Virus record (IMG/VR): IMGVR_UViG_3300025131_008852
Location: 1 to 24,394 of that record
From: a virus
Direction: 5' to 3' (one strand)
DNA length: 24,394 nucleotides
Both the position numbers and the translations under genes were made by a program. Shown here piece by piece: positions 6,039 through 12,504 of this stretch. Under the pieces are notes generated by a model. That model saw nothing but the letters and a program-made list of their open reading frames with translations. It ran no database searches and was not told the DNA's origin. Numbering within the stretch: the first letter of the stretch is position 1; each line of letters begins with the position of its first letter.

Positions 6039-6308
6039 CTCTCTAACTTTTCTATCGCTGCTGATGACTCACAACAGGTGGCGAGGTGTATTGAGTGTAA
6101 GACGATGCATGACATCGCATCTTTGGGCACTGGTGACTTCGGTCAAGCCAGGGGAAAATGAAACCGTCCTGTGCACATTAGAGAGTTGCTGCGGTCAACA
6201 GCGGTTGCAAAGAGCCGTGTATATTGCGCAACATGCGAAAGTTCCTTCAATGGCAGAACCCATGTGGTCTCATCCTCCGAGGAACTGAAGAACTTATCCA
6301 CCAATTAG
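6039..6308 (+). pseudogene. Decayed or split zinc-knuckle reading frame
   Basis: In one frame, RCIECKTMHDIASLGTGDFG and a short tail run to a TGA at 6159-6161. The same frame then continues with HIRELLRSTAVAKSRVYCAT, CESSFNGRTH and SSEELKNLSTN to TAG at 6306-6308. The two CxxC pairs would make one zinc ribbon if read through. There is no good ATG or ribosome-binding site. A GTG at 6171 could start a 45-residue second half. TGA is used as a normal stop elsewhere in this phage, so recoding is unlikely. A different-frame ORF over 6001-6288 has a less protein-like composition. Confidence 0.35.
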
Positions 6309-6339
6309 GTGTGACTTGTAGATATGATTGATAAGAAAG

Positions 6340-6357
6340 CCCCCTTCTGCCAGGGGG
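6340..6357 (+). terminator. Hairpin before the holin-like gene
   Basis: CCCCCT, loop TCTGCC, AGGGGG is a 6-bp GC-rich stem; AAAGC before it and GCTTT after it could extend the fold. It lacks a U-tract, so it is a weak terminator or a processing structure. The late-type motif follows 33 nt later. Confidence 0.4.
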
Positions 6358-6390
6358 TAATAGTTGTGCTTTAACTAAAAAAAGGCGCCT

Positions 6391-6402
6391 CCAGTATCTA
6401 AA
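6391..6402 (+). promoter_or_regulatory. Late-type motif CCAGTATCTAAA
   Basis: Exact family consensus, preceded by the palindrome AGGCGCCT. It ends one base before the ATG of the holin-like gene, so a transcript starting within or after it would be leaderless. Confidence 0.5.
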
Positions 6403-6403
6403 C

Positions 6404-6592
6404 ATGCGTCACTTACTCGACAAACATCTTAATCGTCTCCTCAGTAGAAAGTTACTTGTCTGGATAGCTGCCTCAGCTTTTCTAGCTACAGCTTCCCTCA
6501 GTTCAGAACACTGGGTGGCTATATCTTTAGCTTACATCTCCATTCAGGGTCTAGCTGATATCGCTTCTCAGTGGCGTTCATCTAAAAAGTAA
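6404..6592 (+). CDS. Holin-like small membrane protein (62 aa)
   Basis: A basic N-terminus (MRHLLDKHLNRLLSRK) precedes two hydrophobic segments, about residues 17-33 and 37-54, joined by a short polar turn, and a basic tail WRSSKK. This size and topology suit a class II holin, which would form membrane lesions to time lysis, but no lysin gene lies in the window and other small phage membrane proteins look alike. No ribosome-binding site is visible; the late-type motif abuts the ATG. Its stop codon overlaps the -35 of a further candidate promoter (6590-6620). Confidence 0.65.
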   Translation: MRHLLDKHLNRLLSRKLLVWIAASAFLATASLSSEHWVAISLAYISIQGLADIASQWRSSKK

Positions 6593-6620
6593 ACAAATCT
6601 GAGATGTAGCCTATACTTAT
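6590..6620 (+). promoter_or_regulatory. Candidate promoter for a short RNA
   Basis: TAAACA (6590-6595), 16 nt, TATACT (6612-6617) inside TATACTTAT (6612-6620). The spacing and ATACTTAT match the other three members of this promoter family. A hairpin and a terminator follow within 80 nt. Confidence 0.45.
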
Positions 6621-6623
6621 ATC

Positions 6624-6700
6624 TTGGTCAACCCCTCCTATTCTCTTGGTTGACCGTATCTTGCAGGAACCCCCGGGCTTTCATCTCCTGGGGGTTTTTG
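6624..6700 (+). ncRNA. Candidate small RNA with CCUCC loop
   Basis: Between the candidate promoter at 6590-6620 and the terminator at 6668-6700 lies about 77 nt with no reading frame. It begins with a perfect 8-bp hairpin, GGTCAACC (6626-6633) and GGTTGACC (6648-6655), whose 14-nt loop exposes CCTCC. CCCCUCC (6632-6638) is complementary over 7 nt to GGAGGGG in the ribosome-binding site of the 42-aa gene. It may be a regulatory RNA, or simply a terminated leader. Confidence 0.4.
6668..6700 (+). terminator. Rho-independent terminator
   Basis: AACCCCCGGG, loop CTTTCATCT, CCTGGGGGTT, then TTTG: a 10-bp stem with one G-U pair and a run of five T (6695-6699). It ends transcription coming from the holin region; a late-type motif begins eight bases later. 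Confidence 0.85.
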
Positions 6701-6707
6701 TTTAAGT

Positions 6708-6720
6708 CCAGTATTTAATA
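6708..6720 (+). promoter_or_regulatory. Late-type motif CCAGTATTTAATA
   Basis: A near-consensus copy just after a terminator and 10 nt before the ATG at 6731. Placement straight after a terminator fits a role in starting transcription. Confidence 0.55.
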
Positions 6721-6730
6721 GAGGTGTCGT

Positions 6731-6976
6731 ATGTCGATTAAAGAAGTTCAGAAGCTCATCAGGAAGCTACCAGAAGTCGAACTGGATGAAAAAGACATTC
6801 AGTCTGTCTGTCTACAGATTCTGTATGATATTGATGGTGACACAGCACAACACCACAGGGCAAAGATTGAAGCTCTCAGGTTGTTGGCTGATATCACACT
6901 CAAGAAGAAGTCAGATGAAGAGGGCGAATTTGGTGATGCAGCAGTGCTCAAAATCTTGGCTGGTGGGAAAAAGTAA
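6731..6976 (+). CDS. Small helical protein, possible terminase small subunit (81 aa)
   Basis: MSIKEVQKLIRKLPEVELDE begins an all-helical protein. The segment QHHRAKIEALRLLADITLKK (about 41-60) resembles the helix seen in some small terminase subunits that precede TerL. At 81 residues it is short for that family, and three genes separate it from TerL. GAGGTG precedes the ATG by five bases. It is the first cistron after the terminator at 6668-6700, so it may open the late operon. The terminase link is weak; a generic late regulator fits equally. Confidence 0.8.
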   Translation: MSIKEVQKLIRKLPEVELDEKDIQSVCLQILYDIDGDTAQHHRAKIEALRLLADITLKKKSDEEGEFGDAAVLKILAGGKK

Positions 6977-6990
6977 CCAGTATCTAAAAG
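6977..6990 (+). promoter_or_regulatory. Late-type motif CCAGTATCTAAAAG
   Basis: Exact consensus starting at the first base after the TAA of the 81-aa gene and lying 69 nt before the ATG at 7059, with a hairpin in between. Confidence 0.55.
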
Positions 6991-7010
6991 ACAGGGCCGA
7001 GTGGTTTCTG

Positions 7011-7039
7011 TTTTGACGTAAAAGTAGATGTAGTCAAAA
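7011..7039 (+). promoter_or_regulatory. Leader hairpin before the 144-aa gene
   Basis: TTTTGAC (7011-7017) pairs with GTCAAAA (7033-7039) around a 15-nt loop. It lies just upstream of the AAGGAGA ribosome-binding site and could affect translation or RNA stability. Confidence 0.4.
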
Positions 7040-7058
7040 GACAAGGAGAAACTACAAA

Positions 7059-7493
7059 ATGGCAAACACAATCGTAAATAAGCAGCCCGTATGGACGGAT
7101 GTTGTCTCAGTTGAGCTGAGCGCTCCTTCCGGAAGTGCGGCAGGTGAAACAAACTCAATACTTATCCCGGGAGGTAACTGGAAGATTACCTCAGCTTGGG
7201 GTATTAAAGAAACAGAAGGCGCCTCAACTGATACCCGAATCGATATCGGCGTCAGTGGTTCGGATGATACTTACACAGAGGCAGTTCTTATCTGCACCGG
7301 TGCTATTCAAGACGGAGAGATTCTACCTTTCCTCTCGGGCACAGTTGCTGCGGAACTATATCTCTCGGGTGCCAGCGACCAGCTGCGGGTGAGCGGCGGT
7401 CAGTATCTGTCACTTCGAAGCAAGTGCATCGGTGGCAGCGGCAACGGTAGCGCATCGGTCTTCATCAATCTGGTAGCTGTCCAGCCTGAGTAA
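7059..7493 (+). CDS. Beta-rich probable virion protein (144 aa)
   Basis: Rich in Ser, Gly, Thr, Ile and Val with alternating hydrophobic residues, as in beta-sandwich proteins; PGGNWKITSAWGI and GGQYLSLRSKC are typical strand-turn stretches. A strong ribosome-binding site (AAGGAGA) and a dedicated late-type motif suggest high expression. It could be a capsid decoration or fibre-related protein, yet it lies upstream of the terminase, away from the other structural genes. No family is recognised. Confidence 0.85.
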   Translation: MANTIVNKQPVWTDVVSVELSAPSGSAAGETNSILIPGGNWKITSAWGIKETEGASTDTRIDIGVSGSDDTYTEAVLICTGAIQDGEILPFLSGTVAAELYLSGASDQLRVSGGQYLSLRSKCIGGSGNGSASVFINLVAVQPE

Positions 7494-7510
7494 GTTAGAA
7501 GACATTTAGT

Positions 7511-7548
7511 TTGGTGGGCATAGCTAATAAGCGGGCTATGCCCACCAA
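7511..7548 (+). terminator. Perfect 14-bp intergenic hairpin
   Basis: TTGGTGGGCATAGC (7511-7524) and GCTATGCCCACCAA (7535-7548) pair without mismatch around a 10-nt loop. The following bases (GCCAACAACCC) hold no U-tract, so this may be an mRNA-stabilising or RNase-processed structure after the 144-aa gene rather than an intrinsic terminator. Confidence 0.7.
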
Positions 7549-7595
7549 GCCAACAACCCTGAAACCCTTATGGGCATCAACGACGGGAGAAAATA

Positions 7596-7949
7596 ATGGG
7601 ATTAAACAGTAGATGGTATGGTTCGCTGCCAACAGTAACAAGCGACACAGTTTTCATTTCACTTCCTGCAAATGCAGAAGCTGGAACAGCGGAATCCTTT
7701 AAAGAGGCGGTTGTAGACCAAATAGAAGGTGACGCCGGAACTATCACCAAGTTCCCTCGAACACTATGGTTATGCAATGACACAGGGGCAACCATCTACA
7801 TTCGAGGTAGAGAGATTACAGCTGCAGCAACAGGCGACGGAGTCCCAATTCCAGCTCTTGGGATTTTAGAAGTCTCATGGCAGAGTGAACCAGATAACAT
7901 GTTTCTGTATGAAGCAGCAGCAGCCTTCACGGTTGCATGTTTCTTCTAA
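7596..7949 (+). CDS. Beta-rich probable virion protein (117 aa)
   Basis: MGLNSRWYGSLPTVTSDTVF and later strands (ATIYIRGREIT, GILEVSWQSE) suggest a small beta-sandwich. The N-terminal SDTVFISLPANAEAGTAESF lacks a signal peptide pattern. GGGAG lies seven bases before the ATG. It pairs with the 144-aa gene across the 14-bp hairpin. Both might be decoration or head-fibre subunits, which is inference from fold and late position only. Confidence 0.83.
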   Translation: MGLNSRWYGSLPTVTSDTVFISLPANAEAGTAESFKEAVVDQIEGDAGTITKFPRTLWLCNDTGATIYIRGREITAAATGDGVPIPALGILEVSWQSEPDNMFLYEAAAAFTVACFF

Positions 7950-7964
7950 TTCTATGGGTGTATA

Positions 7965-8174
7965 ATGAAGAACAGTGAAGCGACGCGCTCAGCTGCACAG
8001 AAAATGCTTGAAAAATTGGAAGACTTGGATTTTGATGACATCAGGGCAATCAATCTCTCCATCATCATGAAAGGTGCTGAAAAGTGCGAAATGGATGAGG
8101 ATGATGAAGAAACGTCCGATGAAGAGAGGATGAAAACCATCGGCAAGAAGAAAGAAAAGGAAGAGGACGGTTGA
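7965..8174 (+). CDS. Small acidic protein upstream of terminase (69 aa)
   Basis: A helical first half (SAAQKMLEKLEDLDFDDIRA) is followed by an acidic run (EMDEDDEETSDEE) and a Lys-rich tail. The start signal is weak (GGGTG). Its place directly before TerL makes it another candidate for a small terminase partner, but no DNA-binding motif is visible. Highly acidic late phage proteins can also mimic DNA or assist assembly. Confidence 0.7.
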   Translation: MKNSEATRSAAQKMLEKLEDLDFDDIRAINLSIIMKGAEKCEMDEDDEETSDEERMKTIGKKKEKEEDG

Positions 8175-8179
8175 TTCAC

Positions 8180-8237
8180 AAGTATAGAGAATGGTGCCGC
8201 CGACCTAAACGGGCGCAGACTCGTCTCGCGACGTTAA
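8180..8237 (+). promoter_or_regulatory. Structured leader of terminase gene (copy 1)
   Basis: AAGTATAGAGAATGG, a weak relative of the late-type motif, is followed by hairpin CGCC (8198-8201) with GGCG (8212-8215) around a 10-nt loop. A second hairpin, CGTC-TCGC-GACG (8222-8233), comes next, then GTTAAAGG as ribosome-binding site. The same order, stem sizes and loop sizes recur before the scaffold gene at 9860-9920. Confidence 0.6.
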
Positions 8238-8246
8238 AGGATTGAC

Positions 8247-9845
8247 ATGATAACCGCCGCTGATAAGATGGCCTTGTTCTCTGATGAGATTCAAAGATGT
8301 TCTAGTGACTTCGTATATTTTTGTGAAAACCACCTGAAGATTATTGATAGGGACGGCAACCTAATCGATTTTCGATTGAAGCCGGCACAAATCGAATTAC
8401 TCAGAAAGATTGAGATGAATCCATGGCAGATGGTGCTCAAGGCACGCCAGCTTGGTTCATCAACATTGATTGCTGCTATTTTCTTCTGGAAGTCATTGTT
8501 CACACCGAATGAGAGAAGCTTGATTGTTGCTCACACACATGAAGCCGTCCGCAACATTTATCGAATCTACAAAACCTTCTACGACCACTTACCGAAGTTC
8601 CTTCAGTTCAGAACCAGGACGTCGTCTGCAAATGAAATCGTTTTCTTTCATGGTGGAACAGTTCGAATCTCCTCAGCATCCGGCCAGAACTTCCGCGGTG
8701 CAACTTACAATAATATTCACTGCTCTGAGGTTGCATTCTGGAAAGATATTGCAATGACCGTTGCTGGACTTTTCCAAACCGCAACTGGTAACTCAAGCAT
8801 CATAATTGAGACAACAGCACAAGGTCTTAACGGTTTCCATAGCATGTGGGTCGACCAAAACAACGGATTTGACAAGACATTCATCAGCTGGTTGCTGGAG
8901 CCCGATTATTCTTTGGATGAAATTGATATCAAACCCACAGAACAACTTATTGAATACGGAAAAGAGTGGGGATTAACACAAGGTCAACTTTGGTGGGCTG
9001 CGCAGACCTTGGCAATTAGATGCACCAACTCGTGGGCAATTTTCTGTCAGGAATATGCCGTAGATGAGTTGACCTGTTTCATCTCCTCAGGTGATAGGTT
9101 CTTTGATGAGGTTTATCCACACGCCCAGTTTGATACAGGCTACATAGAATATGAAGCACCGGGAAAGAATCAAGCATATGTGATGGGGGTTGATACTGCC
9201 GCAGGTTCCACAACAGGAGACTTTTCTGCATTCGCAGTTTTGGATGTCACTGGAACACGAAGAAAGATAGTTTCGACATTCGTTAATCGTGAAAGCCCAC
9301 TAAACTTTGCAAGGCTGGTTCATTCTGAATGCAAGAAATATAACTGTACAGTAGTTGTGGAGTCAAATAGCTATGGTCTAAGCGTAATAGAGTACCTCAG
9401 GCATCAAGAATGGGGAAAACTATACACAAACGAAAAGTATGATGACATCAACAAGGCATGGACATCTAAGATAGGTTTCAACACCAATTCAAGAACACGA
9501 CCAATTCTGTTGTCAGGAATTCAGGGTGCAATCAATGGCCATGCGTTAGTTCCTGACGATGAAAGACTCCAATTTCAAATCAACACATTTATCTACAACG
9601 AAAAAGGACGCCCGGACCATGCCAACGGTGCACATGACGATTTGATTATTGCAGTGGCACTAGCGCTTCAGGGAATCGACCAAGCAATGATTGACGTCGT
9701 AATGAGGCGAAGAGAACCACCGGCAAACCTTCCGGAAGTTCTAAGCCTTGAACGAAAAACAGGAAAATCTGTGTCTGAGCTACAAGAAGAAGGATACTTC
9801 TGCTACACAAACGAAGAGGAACTTTTCACAACTGTTGAGCATTAA
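8247..9845 (+). CDS. terL: Terminase large subunit
   Basis: The DNA-packaging motor with ATPase and nuclease domains. Walker A is KARQLGSST (65-73). The Walker B region is NNIHCSEVAFW with E161 as the likely catalytic Glu. The coupling motif is TTAQG (189-193). The nuclease acidic residues are D316 in VMGVDTAAG, E372 in VVVESNSYG and D464/D465 in GAHDDLIIAVALAL. At 532 residues it is of normal length. AAAGGA precedes the ATG by six bases. It would bind the portal and move DNA into the prohead, cutting at headful or specific sites. All catalytic motifs are intact. Confidence 0.97.
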   Translation: MITAADKMALFSDEIQRCSSDFVYFCENHLKIIDRDGNLIDFRLKPAQIELLRKIEMNPWQMVLKARQLGSSTLIAAIFFWKSLFTPNERSLIVAHTHEAVRNIYRIYKTFYDHLPKFLQFRTRTSSANEIVFFHGGTVRISSASGQNFRGATYNNIHCSEVAFWKDIAMTVAGLFQTATGNSSIIIETTAQGLNGFHSMWVDQNNGFDKTFISWLLEPDYSLDEIDIKPTEQLIEYGKEWGLTQGQLWWAAQTLAIRCTNSWAIFCQEYAVDELTCFISSGDRFFDEVYPHAQFDTGYIEYEAPGKNQAYVMGVDTAAGSTTGDFSAFAVLDVTGTRRKIVSTFVNRESPLNFARLVHSECKKYNCTVVVESNSYGLSVIEYLRHQEWGKLYTNEKYDDINKAWTSKIGFNTNSRTRPILLSGIQGAINGHALVPDDERLQFQINTFIYNEKGRPDHANGAHDDLIIAVALALQGIDQAMIDVVMRRREPPANLPEVLSLERKTGKSVSELQEEGYFCYTNEEELFTTVEH

Positions 9846-9859
9846 TCTGGAAATCTATT

Positions 9860-9920
9860 CCAGTATCTAAAATAGGCGCCGCCTGCCTTAAAGGGCGTTT
9901 GTTTCGTCTACGGACGTTAA
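9860..9920 (+). promoter_or_regulatory. Late-type motif plus structured leader of scaffold gene (copy 2)
   Basis: CCAGTATCTAAAATAGG opens the leader. Hairpin CGCC (9880-9883) with GGCG (9894-9897) has a 10-nt loop, and hairpin CGTC-TACG-GACG (9905-9916) closes on a UNCG-type tetraloop. GTTAAGAGGTGA then supplies the ribosome-binding site. It matches the terL leader in layout. Confidence 0.65.
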
Positions 9921-9931
9921 GAGGTGACAAT

Positions 9932-10708
9932 ATGGCTCTGTTGAATTCAGAAGCTATGGCCGAACTAAGTGTAAGGCTGGAATCTGAAGCGGAAGAAGCT
10001 TCAGTTGAAAAAGAAGCAGTGGTCGAGACCGAAACCCGCGTGGAATCGGAAGCCAAGACCGAAGAAAAGGACGAAAAGAAAGAATCCCAGGACTCGTCCA
10101 CCCATGAGGGAGAAACTGATTCAGGACACGCAGTACCTTACAAAAGGTTCAAGGGTGTTATCGACACGAAGAATGAACTTCAATCGAAGAACAGCAAACT
10201 TGAACAACAGCTAAGTGAACTACGTGCCCAGATGGAAAACCAGACCGCAACTCCTAAGGAGGAACGGGTTAGAGATGAGTTCGATGATATCTTCTCAGAC
10301 TTTGATGAACAGGACGCCCCGGCCGATGACCGTTATTCATCCCTGGAATCGAGACTGAGGACCTTCGAAGAGAAACAAGCTGTACACGACCTTGAGGCCG
10401 AACTACAGAGTGTTACAACTCAATTCCCTAGCGTTCCCGAGTCTGTTCTTCTCCAAGCTGTTGTCAACGACCCAGACGCCAATATGGTACAGGTCGCAAA
10501 AATGTACAGCAACTGGGTAGGAGAAGTTGAGGAAAAAGCAATCGCTCGCCATGTGGCCAATCATAAAGATGTCACAACAAATGCAGCACCACGCCGACCC
10601 TCAGCAACAGGAGCATCAGGTCCATCAACTCTATCAAAGCCACGCACAATGAGTGAAGCAAGAGATGCTGCGCTCGCATTCTGGAAAAGAGAGAACAACC
10701 TCAAATAA
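9932..10708 (+). CDS. Probable capsid scaffolding protein (258 aa)
   Basis: The start at 9932 follows GAGGTGA; an in-frame ATG at 9899 lies inside the leader hairpin region and is rejected. The N-terminal 60 residues are very acidic (Glu/Lys). VPYKRFKGVIDTKNELQS then opens a coiled coil (about 68-102), another acidic region follows, and the C-terminus is basic and helical (TMSEARDAALAFWKRENN). This order, and the place directly before the capsid gene, are typical of scaffolds that guide prohead assembly and then leave. No protease domain is seen. Confidence 0.82.
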   Translation: MALLNSEAMAELSVRLESEAEEASVEKEAVVETETRVESEAKTEEKDEKKESQDSSTHEGETDSGHAVPYKRFKGVIDTKNELQSKNSKLEQQLSELRAQMENQTATPKEERVRDEFDDIFSDFDEQDAPADDRYSSLESRLRTFEEKQAVHDLEAELQSVTTQFPSVPESVLLQAVVNDPDANMVQVAKMYSNWVGEVEEKAIARHVANHKDVTTNAAPRRPSATGASGPSTLSKPRTMSEARDAALAFWKRENNLK

Positions 10709-10730
10709 CGTTCGATAGGAGAACAAACAA

Positions 10731-11984
10731 ATGGCTACTATTTCAACCCTCACCGCTATCCTGAAGGAATTTTACCTCGGGCCGCTGGCTGAGCAACTAA
10801 ACCAGGAAGTCCTGGTATATGACATGTTCGATAAAGCTTCTGTAGATTGGAGCGGCCGCCGAGTCGTAATTCCAGTTCACGTTGCACGTAACACCGGCGT
10901 TGGCTTCTCGCCTGACGACGGACAACTGCCCACTGCTGGAACGCAAGAATTTAAGCGACTTGAAGTTGATGCTAAGTTCCTTTATGGCCGATTCGCCATC
11001 ACTGGTCCCGCGATTGCTTCGGCAAAAACCGGTCCCAATGCCTTCATCAGCTACGTTGATGCAGAGATGAGCAAACTGGGTGAGGACGTGAAAACCGTCG
11101 CCAACCAGCGAGCCGTTTATGGTGGAGCGGTTCTTGGTTACTTGTTTGACCAGGTCAATAACGCTGCACAGCCTTACTCAGGTCGTTCCACAGGTCTGAC
11201 CCTGAACCAGGCGCTTTCAACCGTCGATATCGTTCGAATGGATACCTACGCAACGGTTGCTTCTGCACAGCGTGTTAACACAGTCACTGAGACCGTGATG
11301 ACATTCGACCAAGCTCAGGACCTTACAGCCCCCGCTGCGATGCCTGCTGACCTCGTGTTCGCAGTTGTTGCCCCAACGGCTTCAATCATCGTCAACGGCG
11401 TTGCTGGTGCATGGAACAACGAGCCGGCCGGCATCACAACCAACCTGGCTGCACCGACACACTTTGGTGTTTCTCGAACTGATGCTTCCGGCAACGGTGA
11501 GCTTCAGTCCACACACCGAAAGGTGGGAACCGCGGCTGGTGATGACTACGAACCTTTGACTCTGGATAGGATTCAGTTGATTCTGGACCTGATTCTTGAG
11601 AAAAGTGGTGGAGCGCCGGACGTCATCCTAATGGCCCCTGCAATGCGGCAGGAATACACCGCCCTTCTGGTCGGTTCCTCGGCTGGTAACTTGTACGTTA
11701 CCACGGACAAGGCAACCAAGGGTGATGGCGGATTCACGGGTCTTTCATACGGAGACATCCCAATGAAGACCTCGAAGGACTGCTTCAAGGGCACTTTCTT
11801 CTTCCTCACTACGAAGAGCTGGAAGCTGGTTGAGCTCGAGAGCCCCGGATTCGCAGACTTGGACGGAGCAATCCTGTCCCGCATGCCGGGCCAGGACAAG
11901 TTCGAAGGCTTTTATCGCATGTACTACAATGTCGCTTGCAGCCGACCAAACGCCAACGGCGTTCTGACTGGCATCGAATTCTAA
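10731..11984 (+). CDS. Major capsid protein (417 aa)
   Basis: An HK97-fold type coat protein. The N-terminal KEFYLGPLAEQLNQEVLVYD, then RRVVIPVHVARNTGVGF, FLYGRFAITGPAI and the helix KLGEDVKTVANQRAVYGG match a common arrangement in podo- and siphovirus capsids. The C-terminal half has the P-domain-like helix and the strand ending SWKLVELE. No N-terminal delta domain long enough for internal scaffolding is present, which fits a separate scaffold gene upstream. AGGAG precedes the start. A hairpin downstream probably ends or stabilises this abundant message. Confidence 0.92.
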   Translation: MATISTLTAILKEFYLGPLAEQLNQEVLVYDMFDKASVDWSGRRVVIPVHVARNTGVGFSPDDGQLPTAGTQEFKRLEVDAKFLYGRFAITGPAIASAKTGPNAFISYVDAEMSKLGEDVKTVANQRAVYGGAVLGYLFDQVNNAAQPYSGRSTGLTLNQALSTVDIVRMDTYATVASAQRVNTVTETVMTFDQAQDLTAPAAMPADLVFAVVAPTASIIVNGVAGAWNNEPAGITTNLAAPTHFGVSRTDASGNGELQSTHRKVGTAAGDDYEPLTLDRIQLILDLILEKSGGAPDVILMAPAMRQEYTALLVGSSAGNLYVTTDKATKGDGGFTGLSYGDIPMKTSKDCFKGTFFFLTTKSWKLVELESPGFADLDGAILSRMPGQDKFEGFYRMYYNVACSRPNANGVLTGIEF

Positions 11985-12011
11985 GATATTGGTTAGTTAG
12001 TTCAATATGTT

Positions 12012-12037
12012 CGGGGTCTGGGTTTTCCCAGGCCCCG
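12012..12037 (+). terminator. Hairpin after the capsid gene
   Basis: CGGGGTCTGGG, loop TTTT, CCCAGGCCCCG: an 11-bp stem with one G-U pair, 28 nt after the capsid stop. There is no strong U-tract, so it may reduce read-through or protect the capsid message. A late-type motif follows 15 nt later. Confidence 0.65.
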
Positions 12038-12051
12038 TCCTACTTTAAGCA

Positions 12052-12064
12052 CCAGTATGATATT
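12052..12064 (+). promoter_or_regulatory. Late-type motif CCAGTATGATATT
   Basis: CCAGTAT is exact, the rest diverged. It follows the capsid hairpin and precedes the ATG at 12085, so it would restart transcription for the portal and tail genes. Confidence 0.45.
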
Positions 12065-12084
12065 GATAACCACCGGAGTGTCAA

Positions 12085-12495
12085 ATGGCAAAAAGCAATA
12101 TATCAGACATGTTGGAAATTCGCAAAGGAATTGCAGAACGAATGCTGAAAGAGTCAGAAGAAAATCAAGCGGCCGCAGAAGCTGGAAAAGCAATGAAACT
12201 GAAAGGTGGATTTGCCAAGGGCGGAACAGCACTAGGTACACTCATCGGCGCCATCTACGGACAACCCCAACTTGGTGCCAAGATTGGAAGCGCGGCTGGC
12301 GGCTCGGTTGGTGGTCTCGCTGCTGAAACTCAGCTGAAATCAAAAGGTGCCAAAAAGAAATTCAAAGAGCAGGGCGGCGAAAAAGAAGACCCGATTGCGA
12401 AGATAATTGGAAGCCTCGCAAAATATCAGGGTGCCCTTGGAAGCAAAGACGGCGTCTATGAGGGTGAATCTGACATCCTGAACGAAAGAATCTAA
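12085..12495 (+). CDS. Glycine-zipper protein between capsid and portal (136 aa)
   Basis: A charged helical N-terminus is followed by a glycine-zipper stretch (about residues 41-80): GGFAKGGTALGTLIGAIYGQ, then GAKIGSAAGGSVGGLAAE. Such repeats pack helices tightly and often insert in membranes. The C-terminus is Lys/Glu-rich and ends SDILNERI. GGAG lies upstream of the ATG. The late position suggests a virion protein. A DNA-ejection or internal head protein is plausible; a lysis-related membrane protein is less so. Confidence 0.83.
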   Translation: MAKSNISDMLEIRKGIAERMLKESEENQAAAEAGKAMKLKGGFAKGGTALGTLIGAIYGQPQLGAKIGSAAGGSVGGLAAETQLKSKGAKKKFKEQGGEKEDPIAKIIGSLAKYQGALGSKDGVYEGESDILNERI

Positions 12496-12504
12496 GAGGA
12501 AAAC

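Noticed and set aside
6159-6161. TGA recoded as an amino acid in this phage
   Set aside because: TGA ends several tightly overlapping genes (ATGA junctions at 3656-3659, 4977-4980, 5258-5261 and 5440-5443), so it works as a stop here.
6001-6288. 95-codon plus-strand open frame in the divergent region
   Set aside because: No ribosome-binding site, and the composition is Ser/Leu/Thr then His/Arg/Cys without domain-like pattern. Another frame over the same bases reads as a CxxC protein instead.
5858-6403. Possible tRNA genes in the 546-bp gap
   Set aside because: No T-loop consensus or cloverleaf could be assembled; the hairpins found are simple stems.
7401-7409. CAGTATCTG resembling the late-type motif inside the 144-aa gene
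   Set aside because: It lacks the leading CC and lies in coding sequence; similar CAGTATCAG matches at 18184 and 22748 are also intragenic and taken as chance.
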